A stretch of 41,391 nt of DNA from CAWBRT01 sp050015355. Its GTDB lineage: Bacteria; Acidobacteriota; Terriglobia; Terriglobales; Acidobacteriaceae. Each line of letters starts with the position of its first letter. Position 1 is the stretch's first letter. The notes under the pieces are model-generated. The model saw only the letters and a list, made by a program, of their open reading frames with translations, searched no databases and was not told the origin of the DNA. Below are positions 34,153 to 41,391 of the stretch, one piece after another. Both the position numbers and the translations under genes were made by a program. The stretch spans positions 1 through 41,391 of the forward strand of contig JBEKBO010000024.1 of the NCBI GenBank assembly GCA_050015355.1. Reading direction: 5' to 3'.

Positions 34153-35471
34153 GGAACATAGATCTGAAATCAGGTCGCAGCAGTAGTCTTAGACTTTATC
34201 TCCGATTCACCGCACTGGCAGGCGTACTCGCTTGTCTGTTCAGTGCCCTGAGCGTTGTAGCTCAGACGCCGCCGCCGATGACGTGGGAGCAAGTGCGCCA
34301 CCGCTTCGAACAGGACAATCCAACCCTGTTAGCGGGCAAGTTGAACATCGATGAGTCCAAGGCGCAGGAGATTACGGCGTTTCTGCGTCCTAACCCGCAG
34401 TTCACTCAGTCGAGTGATGGGACTCAAATCCATCGTTACAACGGAGTGTGGCAGCCGTTCACCGGCACTCAGTTTGTAAGTGGCATTAGCTACCTGCACG
34501 AGCGGGAGCACAAGCGGGAACTGCGGCTGGAGAGCGCTCGGAAGGGTACGACAATCGCGGTGTCAACCCAGGCCGACCTGGAAAGGTCCCTGCTTTTCGC
34601 CTTGCGCAGCGCATTCGTGTCGACGCTGCAGGCCAAGGCGGTATTACGGCTGGCGAAAGACAATCTGGCCTATTACGATCATGTACTCGATATCAGTAGA
34701 ATTCGTTTCCAGGCCGGTGACATCGCGCAAATCGATCTCGACCGGCTGGAACTGCAGCGCGTGCAGTATGAGTCCGACCTGCAAACTGCGGAAGTCAACC
34801 TGCGCACCGCGAAAATTCAGTTGCTCACGCTTCTCAACGACCGCATGCCGGTTGAACAATACGACGTAAGCGGGCCGTACGATTTCTCCGAGCAACTGCT
34901 GCCGCGTGATGAGTTCCGGAGAATTGCTCTGGATAGCCGGCCCGACCTGCGGGCCGCCTTTCAAGCCGTGGACAAAGCCCAAACCGACCACGAGCTGGCC
35001 GTGGCTAACGGCTCAACCGATCCGACCTTCAGCTCCTGGTATTCGTACAACCCGTCGTTCAACAACCCGAATGCCCACCAAACGCTCGGTGTCAGTGTCT
35101 CCGTCCCCGTCCGCATCTTCGACCGCAACCAGGGAGAGAAACTGCGCACGCAGCTCGATATCACGCGCAACGAAAGATTGCGCGACGCCGCCGAAGCTGG
35201 TGTGTTCAGTGACGTGGACTCCGGCTACGCCACCCTGGCCAGCACCGTGATTCTGTTGCAGCCATACAAGGCCAGGTATCTGCAACAGTCAGTGCGCGTG
35301 CGGGACACGATCTCCTTTTCCTATCAGAACGGTGGGGCTTCCCTGCTTGATTTCTTGAACGCCGAGAGCGACTACCGCGCCGTGCAACTGAATTACTTGA
35401 ACCTGGTCGGCTCGTACTTGATGGCGGCCGCACAATTGAACTTGGCCGTGGGCCGGGAGGCGATCCAATGA
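34149..35471 (+). CDS. Outer-membrane efflux channel (CzcC/TolC family)
   Basis: Outer-membrane factor completing the RND tripartite pump. The 440-residue product has a signal peptide (basic start MRNIDLKSGRSSSLRLYLRF, then a hydrophobic core ending VVAQ). Two OEP repeats are visible: LESARKGTTIAVSTQADLER and SAFVSTLQAKAVLRLAKDNL, then FQAGDIAQIDLDRLELQRVQ, and in the second half RPDLRAAFQAVDKAQTDHEL, SVSVPVRIFDRNQGEKLRTQ and YQNGGASLLDFLNAESDYRA. The ATG at 34149 overlaps the pump stop; the open frame upstream of it lies inside the pump gene. Confidence 0.92.
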   Translation: MRNIDLKSGRSSSLRLYLRFTALAGVLACLFSALSVVAQTPPPMTWEQVRHRFEQDNPTLLAGKLNIDESKAQEITAFLRPNPQFTQSSDGTQIHRYNGVWQPFTGTQFVSGISYLHEREHKRELRLESARKGTTIAVSTQADLERSLLFALRSAFVSTLQAKAVLRLAKDNLAYYDHVLDISRIRFQAGDIAQIDLDRLELQRVQYESDLQTAEVNLRTAKIQLLTLLNDRMPVEQYDVSGPYDFSEQLLPRDEFRRIALDSRPDLRAAFQAVDKAQTDHELAVANGSTDPTFSSWYSYNPSFNNPNAHQTLGVSVSVPVRIFDRNQGEKLRTQLDITRNERLRDAAEAGVFSDVDSGYATLASTVILLQPYKARYLQQSVRVRDTISFSYQNGGASLLDFLNAESDYRAVQLNYLNLVGSYLMAAAQLNLAVGREAIQ

Positions 35472-35544
35472 AAAGGGCGAAGCGTCAACCTTCAAGCCTC
35501 CAACCTCGAACCGCCACGGGAGATTTTGAATTGGGAGAACGCTA

Positions 35545-36129
35545 ATGGCAAGAGACCTATCTGCAATCTGGGAAAGCTTGCTCGAAAGAGTAAAAAAACG
35601 CGGCTGCTCCGAGGATGAAATTCTCCGACTCGCGGCCCAAGGGGACACCCTTCTGGACAAGTTTGCGGACGTCATGGCCGAGGCGGCACGCAAGCCCACC
35701 GATATATATCCGGTAAAGGTAAACTACGAACTCTCGGTGGAAGACGCCATCGACGCCGGGAAATATCAGGCAGTGAATACCGATATTACGGGCAAGAACT
35801 TTCCTCCTTCGACCAGGAAAGGCCAGGCGGATCTCGAGATTGTTCTGGTTCGCTTCGACCACCGCATGAAGTCGGAGGACGTTCTCGACGAACTCAGCAA
35901 GGAGGGCTTGCGGGCTGCTGAGCTGCCCGAGTTTCTGGCGTTTGGAGCAGAACACCCTGATGTGCAACGCAAGTTTTCAGTGGTTGGGTTAGGCTCGGTG
36001 TGGCAGGATCGGAAGGGCTATCGCAATGTCCCGTGCTTGTATACGGCCTCTGAAGGACGTTACCTCGACCTCCATTGGTGGGATGACGGGTGGTACTCCT
36101 ATAGCCGGTTTGCTGCAATCCGCAAATAA
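35545..36129 (+). CDS. Conserved-looking protein of unknown function (194 aa)
   Basis: GGGAG lies eight bases before the ATG. The product is soluble, with a helical N-terminus (MARDLSAIWESLLERVKKRG) and a core containing YELSVEDAIDAGKYQAVNTD, EIVLVRFDHRMKSEDVLDEL, ELPEFLAFGAEHPDVQRKFS and VVGLGSVWQD, ending WDDGWYSYSRFAAIRK. This pattern resembles a widespread uncharacterised family whose members often sit in accessory regions; I cannot name it. It follows the efflux operon by 73 bases on the same strand and could be its last gene or independent. Confidence 0.75.
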   Translation: MARDLSAIWESLLERVKKRGCSEDEILRLAAQGDTLLDKFADVMAEAARKPTDIYPVKVNYELSVEDAIDAGKYQAVNTDITGKNFPPSTRKGQADLEIVLVRFDHRMKSEDVLDELSKEGLRAAELPEFLAFGAEHPDVQRKFSVVGLGSVWQDRKGYRNVPCLYTASEGRYLDLHWWDDGWYSYSRFAAIRK

Positions 36130-36273
36130 AACTTAGGGTGGAAACTGGCCGGACCGCATTGCGTTAATACATCCTCGATTGCAAGGGTTGGATTAGAAGC
36201 TCGGTGGCTGCGGAGGAACTCGATAATGCGCTCTCGTACGCACACATGACGGCGTGTTAATCTATGGCCCCAT

Positions 36274-37044
36274 ATGCTAGCCAACAAAATGAAAGCGAAA
36301 CTGACTGCCGGACAGCCCGTGTTTGGCGTGTCGGTGATGATTCCTTCGCCGCAAATCGTGGAAATGGTCGGGCGGCTCGGCTTCGACTGGGTGCTCATTG
36401 ACTTCGAGCACGGCGCCATTTCACCCGAGACTCTGCAGGCGATGGTCATGGCCGCCGAGGCTAGTGGCATCACTCCGATCGCGCGTCCGGGCAGCCATAG
36501 CGAGCAAGAAATAACAAAGCTGCTCGATGCCGGAGTACTCGGCGTTCAGGTGCCACATGTAAGCACGGCGGAGGAAGCTGCGACGGTTGTCGCTGCGGTG
36601 AAGTTTCACCCACTGGGGCAGCGTGGGTTGGCAGTAGGTACGCGTGCCGCTCAATATGGCATCGGTCTGAGCCAGGCGGAGTTCGTTGTGCAGGCGAATC
36701 GCGAAACCCTGGTCTGTGTTCAGCTGGAGGACTTGCCAGCGCTGGACAACCTAGAGGCTATCTGCGCGGTCGATGGAGTGGATGTGGTGTTTGTAGGACC
36801 CTCCGACCTGTCGCAGGCGCTCGGGTTCCCCGGGCGGCATGACGCTCCTGCGGTGCAGGAAACCATGCGCCAGGCATTCACCCGGATCATCTCTGCTGGA
36901 AAGTGGGCGGGCACAACCGGTGAGACCGCCAGCATTCGAGCCTACCGAAACTGCGGGGTATCGTATTGTTACACACACGTGACCAGAATCTTGCGCACTG
37001 GTGCCGCCGAGTTTTTCAAAGGGGTGCAAGATTCGGCGTCGTAG
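36274..37044 (+). CDS. HpcH/HpaI family aldolase
   Basis: Metal-dependent class II pyruvate aldolase fold (TIM barrel), cleaving or forming 2-keto-hydroxy acids. The 256-residue product has LGFDWVLIDFEHGAISPETL (active-site Asp/Glu/His region), TPIARPGSHSEQEI, LGVQVPHVSTAEEA, the metal Glu in CVQLEDLPALDNL and the second metal ligand in VVFVGPSDLSQALG. The VGPSDL motif is standard. The start at 36274 has only a weak ribosome site; an in-frame ATG at 36289 is the alternative. Physiological substrate cannot be told. It converges with the histidine kinase gene, 48 bases away. Confidence 0.92.
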   Translation: MLANKMKAKLTAGQPVFGVSVMIPSPQIVEMVGRLGFDWVLIDFEHGAISPETLQAMVMAAEASGITPIARPGSHSEQEITKLLDAGVLGVQVPHVSTAEEAATVVAAVKFHPLGQRGLAVGTRAAQYGIGLSQAEFVVQANRETLVCVQLEDLPALDNLEAICAVDGVDVVFVGPSDLSQALGFPGRHDAPAVQETMRQAFTRIISAGKWAGTTGETASIRAYRNCGVSYCYTHVTRILRTGAAEFFKGVQDSAS

Positions 37045-37092
37045 GCCGTGTCCCTTAAACTTCTCACGCTCAAAACAGTGGGCAACAGGCGG

Positions 37093-38817
37093 CTATACGC
37101 TACGGCCCGTCGAGTGAGGTGCCTCATAACGGCGCCGGCCGGTCATCTCCGCTACGGACAGATCGGCAGGAAGGAAGATGGAAAAGCAGGTGCCTGAACG
37201 ACCGGGCCGCCGCGTGCTCCATACGCGAATGAAGCCACCGGCCCGGTTGATGATGCCCAGACTTACCCACAGGCCCAACCCTGTTCCGTTTTCCCCTTTA
37301 GTCGTGAAGAATGGTTCGAAGATGCGCGAAAGATGCTGCGCCTCAATGCCGATGCCTGTGTCGGCAATTGAGACTCGATATCCGCGCCGGTTACCGCCAC
37401 GCCTGTCAGAGGATTCATACAAGTGAAGAATGACTTGCCCATCCTGGGGCGTGGCTTCGATCGCGTTGAGCAACAGATTCGAAATCACCTGGCGAATTTC
37501 GCCGCTGAACCCGAGAACCTTCGCTTCGGTATCAAAGCGCTTGACTACGGTCACGCCGTGCTGCTTCGCCTTCGGCTGGTAGAACTCCACCAGCTCTCCG
37601 ATCAGTCCCGCGAGATCGAACTCCGCGGGTCTGACACTTTCCCGATGGAATTTCAGGGTCTGGCTCGTGATGCGGCTGATGGTCTGCAACTGCTTCTCGA
37701 TAATATCCACATACTCCCGTGTGCTCGCATCCGTGATGGACTGGCCTAAGAGGTACACGAGGTTCGTCATCGCCTCCAGGGGATTGTTGATCTCGTGGGC
37801 CATCGTGGCGGCGAGTCTGCCGGTCACGGCCAGTTTCTCGGTACGAATCAAGGCCTTTTCCGCCCGTTTGCGCTCGGTGATCACATCGAATATCGCGACA
37901 AAAAAACCCTTCTCCGGGCTGTAGACCGAAATCGAAAACCACATCCCCAAGGCCTCGATGAACATTTCAAATTTCTCGGGGACTCCGTTCATTGCCACCC
38001 TGGCATAGATCTCGAACAACCCTGGATCGGCTTCCCGGATGCCAGGGATAACCTCGGTGACCCTCTTGCCAATGACATCCTTCAGGCCGGTCAAGGTTGC
38101 GAACGCGGAGTTGACGGCAAGATAGACAAAGTCTCGCCCCTCGCCGTTCTCGAAGATCATCTTGCAGTAGGCAAGTCCTTCGTTCATGTGCTCAAACAAC
38201 CCGCGATACAGCGATTCGCTCTCGCGCAGCGCCACCTCCGCCCGCCTACGCTCAATGATTTCCTTCAGTAACTCGTCGTTAGCTGTCTGGAGTTGCCCGG
38301 TGCGCTCGGCCACGCGCCGCTCCAGCTCGGCGTTCAGCCGACGGACTTCCTCCTCGGCCCGCTTGCGCTCAATGGTCGCGCCCGCCAGTCCGGCGAGGGC
38401 GAGATAGATACTCAGCAATTCCTTCGGAAGCGGTTGAGCATCGGTGTGGCCAATCAGCATGACCCCGCTGGTTTGATGATTCTCGACGATGGGGAGGAAA
38501 GCCGTCATCGAGGGAGTGGGGGTAAGGAGGACACGTGATGCCAAAAAGCCGTTTTCCAGTACATCGGCGACAAGGGTTCGAACACTCGTAAGGATGTTTT
38601 GTGCGGCAACTGTCTCGGGCAGCGTGCAGTAACGGAGCGAGAGGCTGTTGCCGGAGCCCCGCTCAACGAAGGCGAGCCAATCGGCCGGAAAATGCGTCAG
38701 AACAAACTTACCCAGGTGCTCCCAAATGTCTTGCTGGGTCTGAAGACGAACCAGGTACTGGGCCGATTTGAGGAAGGCTTCAAACACCTGAGATTCGTCG
38801 GATCGAAGACCTTTCAT
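37093..38817 (-). CDS. Sensor histidine kinase (GAF-PAS-HisKA-HATPase)
   Basis: A 574-residue cytoplasmic-looking sensor without transmembrane helices. Residues 1-150 look like a GAF-type sensor, 150-200 are a charged coiled coil (ERKRAEEEVRRLNAELERRV), and 201-320 a PAS domain (SLYRGLFEHMNEGLAYCKMI to FVAIFDVITERKRAE). The kinase core has the H-box MAHEINNPLEAM (His341), N-box NLLLNAIEAT, G1 DTGIGI, F-box FEPFFTTK and G2 GTGLGL. There is no receiver domain and no response-regulator gene nearby. Its ATG overlaps the TGA of the corrinoid-activator gene, so the two are translated together. It may sense a state linked to corrinoid or methyl metabolism; that is inference from position. Confidence 0.94.
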   Translation of the reverse strand: MKGLRSDESQVFEAFLKSAQYLVRLQTQQDIWEHLGKFVLTHFPADWLAFVERGSGNSLSLRYCTLPETVAAQNILTSVRTLVADVLENGFLASRVLLTPTPSMTAFLPIVENHQTSGVMLIGHTDAQPLPKELLSIYLALAGLAGATIERKRAEEEVRRLNAELERRVAERTGQLQTANDELLKEIIERRRAEVALRESESLYRGLFEHMNEGLAYCKMIFENGEGRDFVYLAVNSAFATLTGLKDVIGKRVTEVIPGIREADPGLFEIYARVAMNGVPEKFEMFIEALGMWFSISVYSPEKGFFVAIFDVITERKRAEKALIRTEKLAVTGRLAATMAHEINNPLEAMTNLVYLLGQSITDASTREYVDIIEKQLQTISRITSQTLKFHRESVRPAEFDLAGLIGELVEFYQPKAKQHGVTVVKRFDTEAKVLGFSGEIRQVISNLLLNAIEATPQDGQVILHLYESSDRRGGNRRGYRVSIADTGIGIEAQHLSRIFEPFFTTKGENGTGLGLWVSLGIINRAGGFIRVWSTRRPGRSGTCFSIFLPADLSVAEMTGRRRYEAPHSTGRSV

Positions 38818-40463
38818 GTCTTTTCCACCTTCAGGGGTTGGAGGTAGAGGTTCTCCAGGAACAGAGCCTCAAAATCGGAGGACTGGGAGAGATTGACGAT
38901 AGCCGCCCGTTTTCGCAATGACGCCAACTCCGCGGTTCTTGCCGGCGACAGAAGCAGATGCTCGCAACCGGCCAGCGCGGTATTGCCACAGAGTTCGACA
39001 CGCTCGGGCGGAATGTCCGGCAGGAGGCCGATACGCTGGGCATTGCGGACATTCAAATTCCGGCCGAAGGCCCCACACACGCAGATGCGACTCAACTCCG
39101 TCGCGCTCAACTGTGCCCTGGCGAGCAGCGTACTGAAAGCGGCGCCGAGCGCCGCTTTCGCGCGCTGAAAGGTGTCCACGTCTCCCTTGGTGAGGCGAAT
39201 GACCGGATCCGTCTGAAAGACGACATAACCGTCCTTATGTCGAGGGCTCGCAAAGCCACCCGTGCGTGTCAGCTCGCCGCTGTCGCGCAGGCAGGCAATC
39301 AAGTCCACGAGGCCGGAACCGCAGAATCCCTTGGCTTCCGCCCCGCCCAGCACCTGAAAATCGAGCCCGTCGGAGCCCGGTAGTCCTCCGAAACGATAGA
39401 TGGCTCCGGGCTCAGCCGGCATGCCGCATTTTATTCCGCAGCCTTCGAAGGCTGGTCCGCCTGCGGCGGAGGTCACCCAGAGCGTCTGTTCATCCCAGAG
39501 CGCCATTTCGGAATTGGTTCCGAAGTCGATTAACAGGCCGCCCGGCTGCTCTGTCAGGCGAGTCGCCACCACTCCCGCCAAGAGGTCGGAACCGACGAAA
39601 CCGGCGAGAGGAGAAATAACTTTCACGGTGGCTTGCGGATGGATTCCCAGAACACTCACCCAGGTCTGGGGCTGCTCTACCTGGTACTCCATCGGGCGCG
39701 TCCAATTGTGGGGTTGTAGCAATTGCCGGGAATCTGCTCCCGTTAACAGGGCCAGCATGGCGGTGTTTCCAACGATGGCAGCCTGGACGACCTCCCGTGG
39801 CTGGAAGCTGTCTCGTGGGGTCCCCAGCCCGCCCGTTTTTGGCGCGCCGGGGTGGGAGCACATCTCCTGCAAGGCCTGGGCCACTGCCTCCAAGGGCAGA
39901 CGGGCCAGCCGCTGCGCGTTCTCCGGCGATTCACCCGCGGCAATCAGTCGCGTCACTATGTCTGCGCCGTAGGGAGATTGAGGATTCGGCCCCACGCGGC
40001 CGTGGAGGCGATGGCCGTGCTTGAGGTCCCAGAGCGAGAGACTGATCTGAGTGGTTCCCACGTCGATAGCTAAACCGTAGGCGATGTCCGCTGACGGCTT
40101 CGCGGCCAATGGGTAAAGAGGTGAAGGGGTACATGGGAGGCAGTCCGGGGTTAAGTCGCGCCAATTGAGCTTCGAGACCGCGTTGATGATCCGTAGGTGA
40201 AGATCGGTTTCCGGCATGAGCTGGCAGGCCAGACGAAGGTTCTGTGCAAGCTGCTCAGGCGGCAAAATGAGGTGTTCATTCTTTGTTGGAGGGTTTACGT
40301 CACCCGCTTCGATCTGCACCAGGCAAAGGCCGCAAGCCCCGTCACCCCGGCAACCGGAACGAACCAGGAAGCCGGCGCCCTCGAGAATTTCCCGCGCCGA
40401 CACGCCCGGCGAAAAAGGGACCTCCCGAGCTGCGGCGCTGGCAATGACAGTAAGCTTCGGCAT
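38814..40463 (-). CDS. Ferredoxin-ASKHA reductive activator of corrinoid proteins (RACo-like)
   Basis: RACo-type proteins reduce inactive Co(II) corrinoid proteins to the active Co(I) state, driven by ATP. The 549-residue product has an N-terminal plant-type [2Fe-2S] domain with Cys38, Cys44, Cys47 and Cys80 (GCRGDGACGLC and RLAC). A linker follows, then an ASKHA-fold domain from about residue 145: phosphate-1 motif LAIDVGTTQISLSLWD, IVGNTAMLALLTG, LLIDFGTNSEMALWD, GGPAFEGCGIKCGM, GFCGSGLVDLIA and CVCGAFGRNLNVRNAQRIG. It lies 12 bases after a URO-D-type methyltransferase gene, as in methyl-transfer gene clusters. No corrinoid protein is in the window. Confidence 0.92.
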   Translation of the reverse strand: MPKLTVIASAAAREVPFSPGVSAREILEGAGFLVRSGCRGDGACGLCLVQIEAGDVNPPTKNEHLILPPEQLAQNLRLACQLMPETDLHLRIINAVSKLNWRDLTPDCLPCTPSPLYPLAAKPSADIAYGLAIDVGTTQISLSLWDLKHGHRLHGRVGPNPQSPYGADIVTRLIAAGESPENAQRLARLPLEAVAQALQEMCSHPGAPKTGGLGTPRDSFQPREVVQAAIVGNTAMLALLTGADSRQLLQPHNWTRPMEYQVEQPQTWVSVLGIHPQATVKVISPLAGFVGSDLLAGVVATRLTEQPGGLLIDFGTNSEMALWDEQTLWVTSAAGGPAFEGCGIKCGMPAEPGAIYRFGGLPGSDGLDFQVLGGAEAKGFCGSGLVDLIACLRDSGELTRTGGFASPRHKDGYVVFQTDPVIRLTKGDVDTFQRAKAALGAAFSTLLARAQLSATELSRICVCGAFGRNLNVRNAQRIGLLPDIPPERVELCGNTALAGCEHLLLSPARTAELASLRKRAAIVNLSQSSDFEALFLENLYLQPLKVEKT

Positions 40464-40475
40464 GCTATCTATTAT

Positions 40476-41252
40476 CTACCCCTTGCCGCTTGACGCTTTT
40501 GCCAGCGCAGCGATGTTCTCCGGCTTGGCTTCGGGCGGAATCTCGCAGCCCGATGAGAGAATAAAACCTCGCCGGTCGCGGAAGGCGCGCAGAAGATTAA
40601 CGGCTTCCGTCTCGACCTCCGCGGGGCTTCCCTCCACGAACAGGAGCGACTTGATATTCCCATCGAAGCAGGTGAGCGGAAGCCGGCTCATTGCTTCGGC
40701 GGCGCTTACCATATAGTCAAAATTCGCGATATGGACCCCGGCCTTTTCGTAATAATGCAGAATCGGGGCCGCCGGACCGGCGATGTGCAGCCAGTTTGCA
40801 GTCGCCCCGGCCGCCGACAACGCCTGGAAGACCCGCTGGAGTCTGGGCAATGCGAACTCCCGGAAGAAGTTCGGAGGAATGACTGCGGGAGAGGCGGAGG
40901 GATCAAAGACTACCGGCAGATGCGCGCCGGCCTGAAGTTGGGCCTGGCCAAATCGAATCACGACGTCGGTGGCAAAATCCATTAAATGCGCCAATCGAGG
41001 AGGATCATCGATCGCCAGGTAAAGGGTGCGTTCTAAGCCCAGCAACTGGGTAGCAAGAGTGAATGGGCCCAAAATACAGCCGACGACGAGCACCTCGTCC
41101 CCGAGTTCGTGTCTGAGGATACCCAGAGCTTTGAGCATCTCCGGCATGCGTCCGGCTTGCTTTGGATCGGGAACAGCCAGGCCATCCCACTCGGCCTCCT
41201 GTGACAAAACATGCCGTCGGATCACGGGATACTGATTTCTCGGATAGCGCAA
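40476..41252 (-). CDS. URO-D family methyltransferase (MtaA/CmuA-like), N-terminally short
   Basis: MtaA/CmuA-type proteins move methyl groups between a corrinoid protein and an acceptor. The visible 258 residues match the C-terminal three quarters of the family: GLAVPDPKQAGRMPEMLKAL, GCILGPFTLATQLLG, VVFDPSASPAVIPPNFFREF, ANWLHIAGPAAPIL, CFDGNIKSLLFVEGSP and ILSSGCEIPPEAKPENI. The zinc motif normally His-x-Cys reads His156-Ile-Ala158; the distant Cys236 is kept. The start given is a TTG at 41252, but family-like residues (GEAVGSE) continue upstream to an in-frame TAG at 41274-41276. About 80-90 N-terminal residues are missing, so it may be a pseudogene, a frameshifted gene or a short variant. 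It is first in a unit with the activator and kinase. Confidence 0.8.
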   Translation of the reverse strand: MRYPRNQYPVIRRHVLSQEAEWDGLAVPDPKQAGRMPEMLKALGILRHELGDEVLVVGCILGPFTLATQLLGLERTLYLAIDDPPRLAHLMDFATDVVIRFGQAQLQAGAHLPVVFDPSASPAVIPPNFFREFALPRLQRVFQALSAAGATANWLHIAGPAAPILHYYEKAGVHIANFDYMVSAAEAMSRLPLTCFDGNIKSLLFVEGSPAEVETEAVNLLRAFRDRRGFILSSGCEIPPEAKPENIAALAKASSGKG

Positions 41253-41276
41253 CTCGGAACCGACGGCTTCCCCCTA

Positions 41277-41391
41277 ATCCGTCGATAAGCTAACGAACAG
41301 GCGGGGGCAAGGGTGGTTTTGGAAACTCAGTTGATTCTAGCCGACCAATGCGGCCCCAGCGGAGGTGGTAAACCTCGACTGAAGCCACGTC
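41277..41391. other. Right-edge sequence upstream of the URO-D gene
   Basis: If the methyltransferase were complete its N-terminal part should lie here. None of the minus-strand frames reads like the family's N-terminus (usual PFC-like and EAEALG segments), and the window ends before anything can be settled. Confidence 0.35.

Noticed and set aside
39800..39840. GGGGTCCCCAG inside the corrinoid activator gene as another copy of the palindromic repeat
   Set aside because: Only the 8-base core matches; the flanks differ and it lies within a well-conserved coding region.
1..41391. A CRISPR array or anti-phage defence island
   Set aside because: No regularly spaced repeats, Cas genes, restriction genes or toxin-antitoxin pairs were seen; the dispersed repeat copies are kilobases apart or irregular.

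Overview
The window looks like a chromosomal piece of a Gram-negative, GC-rich soil-type bacterium, most likely an Acidobacteriota (Terriglobia-like) genome. Points in favour are the hemE-hemH-hemG(Y) run with ATGA overlaps, a long GyrB, outer-membrane proteins and an HME-RND efflux pump, several small proteins of acidobacterial style, and a dispersed hairpin repeat between genes. The lineage is an inference from gene style; no 16S rRNA or other decisive marker is present.

Left part (1-6.5 kb): the first codons of an IS630-type transposase run off the left edge. Next to it lies a tRNA-Ser(GCU) gene that keeps its promoter and 5' half but stops just after the anticodon loop. Then come gatB (GatCAB amidotransferase subunit B), an unrecognised membrane-anchored protein, small unknown proteins, and ada (alkylation-damage repair and regulation). 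Much of 3.1-3.8 kb and 5.4-6.5 kb is non-coding and carries palindromes and repeat copies.

Housekeeping core (6.5-13.1 kb): hemE, hemH and hemG/hemY form a translationally coupled haem operon. It is bracketed by two inverted copies of a short GC-rich palindrome; one sits at the putative hemE promoter and the other forms the 3' end of hemG. gyrB follows, with a dispersed repeat copy in its leader.

Amino-acid uptake (13.1-21.3 kb, minus strand): an M29 aminopeptidase, a gap with two repeat copies, then livK-livH-livM-livG-livF and a class III aminotransferase. This looks like an uptake-plus-catabolism module for a branched or other amino compound. A strong hairpin between livK and livH probably sets the ratio of binding protein to permease.

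Middle (21.6-27.7 kb, mostly plus strand): a tungsten-type aldehyde:ferredoxin oxidoreductase behind a possibly structured leader, a tandem PilZ protein with degenerate c-di-GMP motifs, an alpha/beta hydrolase, and small proteins (two-helix membrane protein, unknown soluble protein, exported Cys-containing protein). A more AT-rich stretch follows at about 27.0-27.9 kb.

Metal efflux (28.0-35.5 kb): a beta-barrel porin-like protein, a membrane-fusion lipoprotein, a CzcA-type HME-RND pump whose TM4 motif points to divalent cations rather than Cu/Ag, and a CzcC/TolC-type outer-membrane factor. An unknown 194-aa protein and an HpaI-type aldolase follow.

Right edge (37.1-41.4 kb, minus strand): a tight three-gene unit of a URO-D-family (MtaA/CmuA-like) methyltransferase, a ferredoxin-ASKHA reductive activator of corrinoid proteins, and a sensor histidine kinase. 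It suggests a corrinoid-dependent C1 (methyl-transfer or O-demethylation) system whose corrinoid protein probably lies beyond the right edge. The methyltransferase lacks its N-terminal part in this frame, has an in-frame stop where family sequence seems to continue, and has Ala where the zinc-binding Cys of the His-x-Cys motif is expected. This is the least ordinary part of the window.
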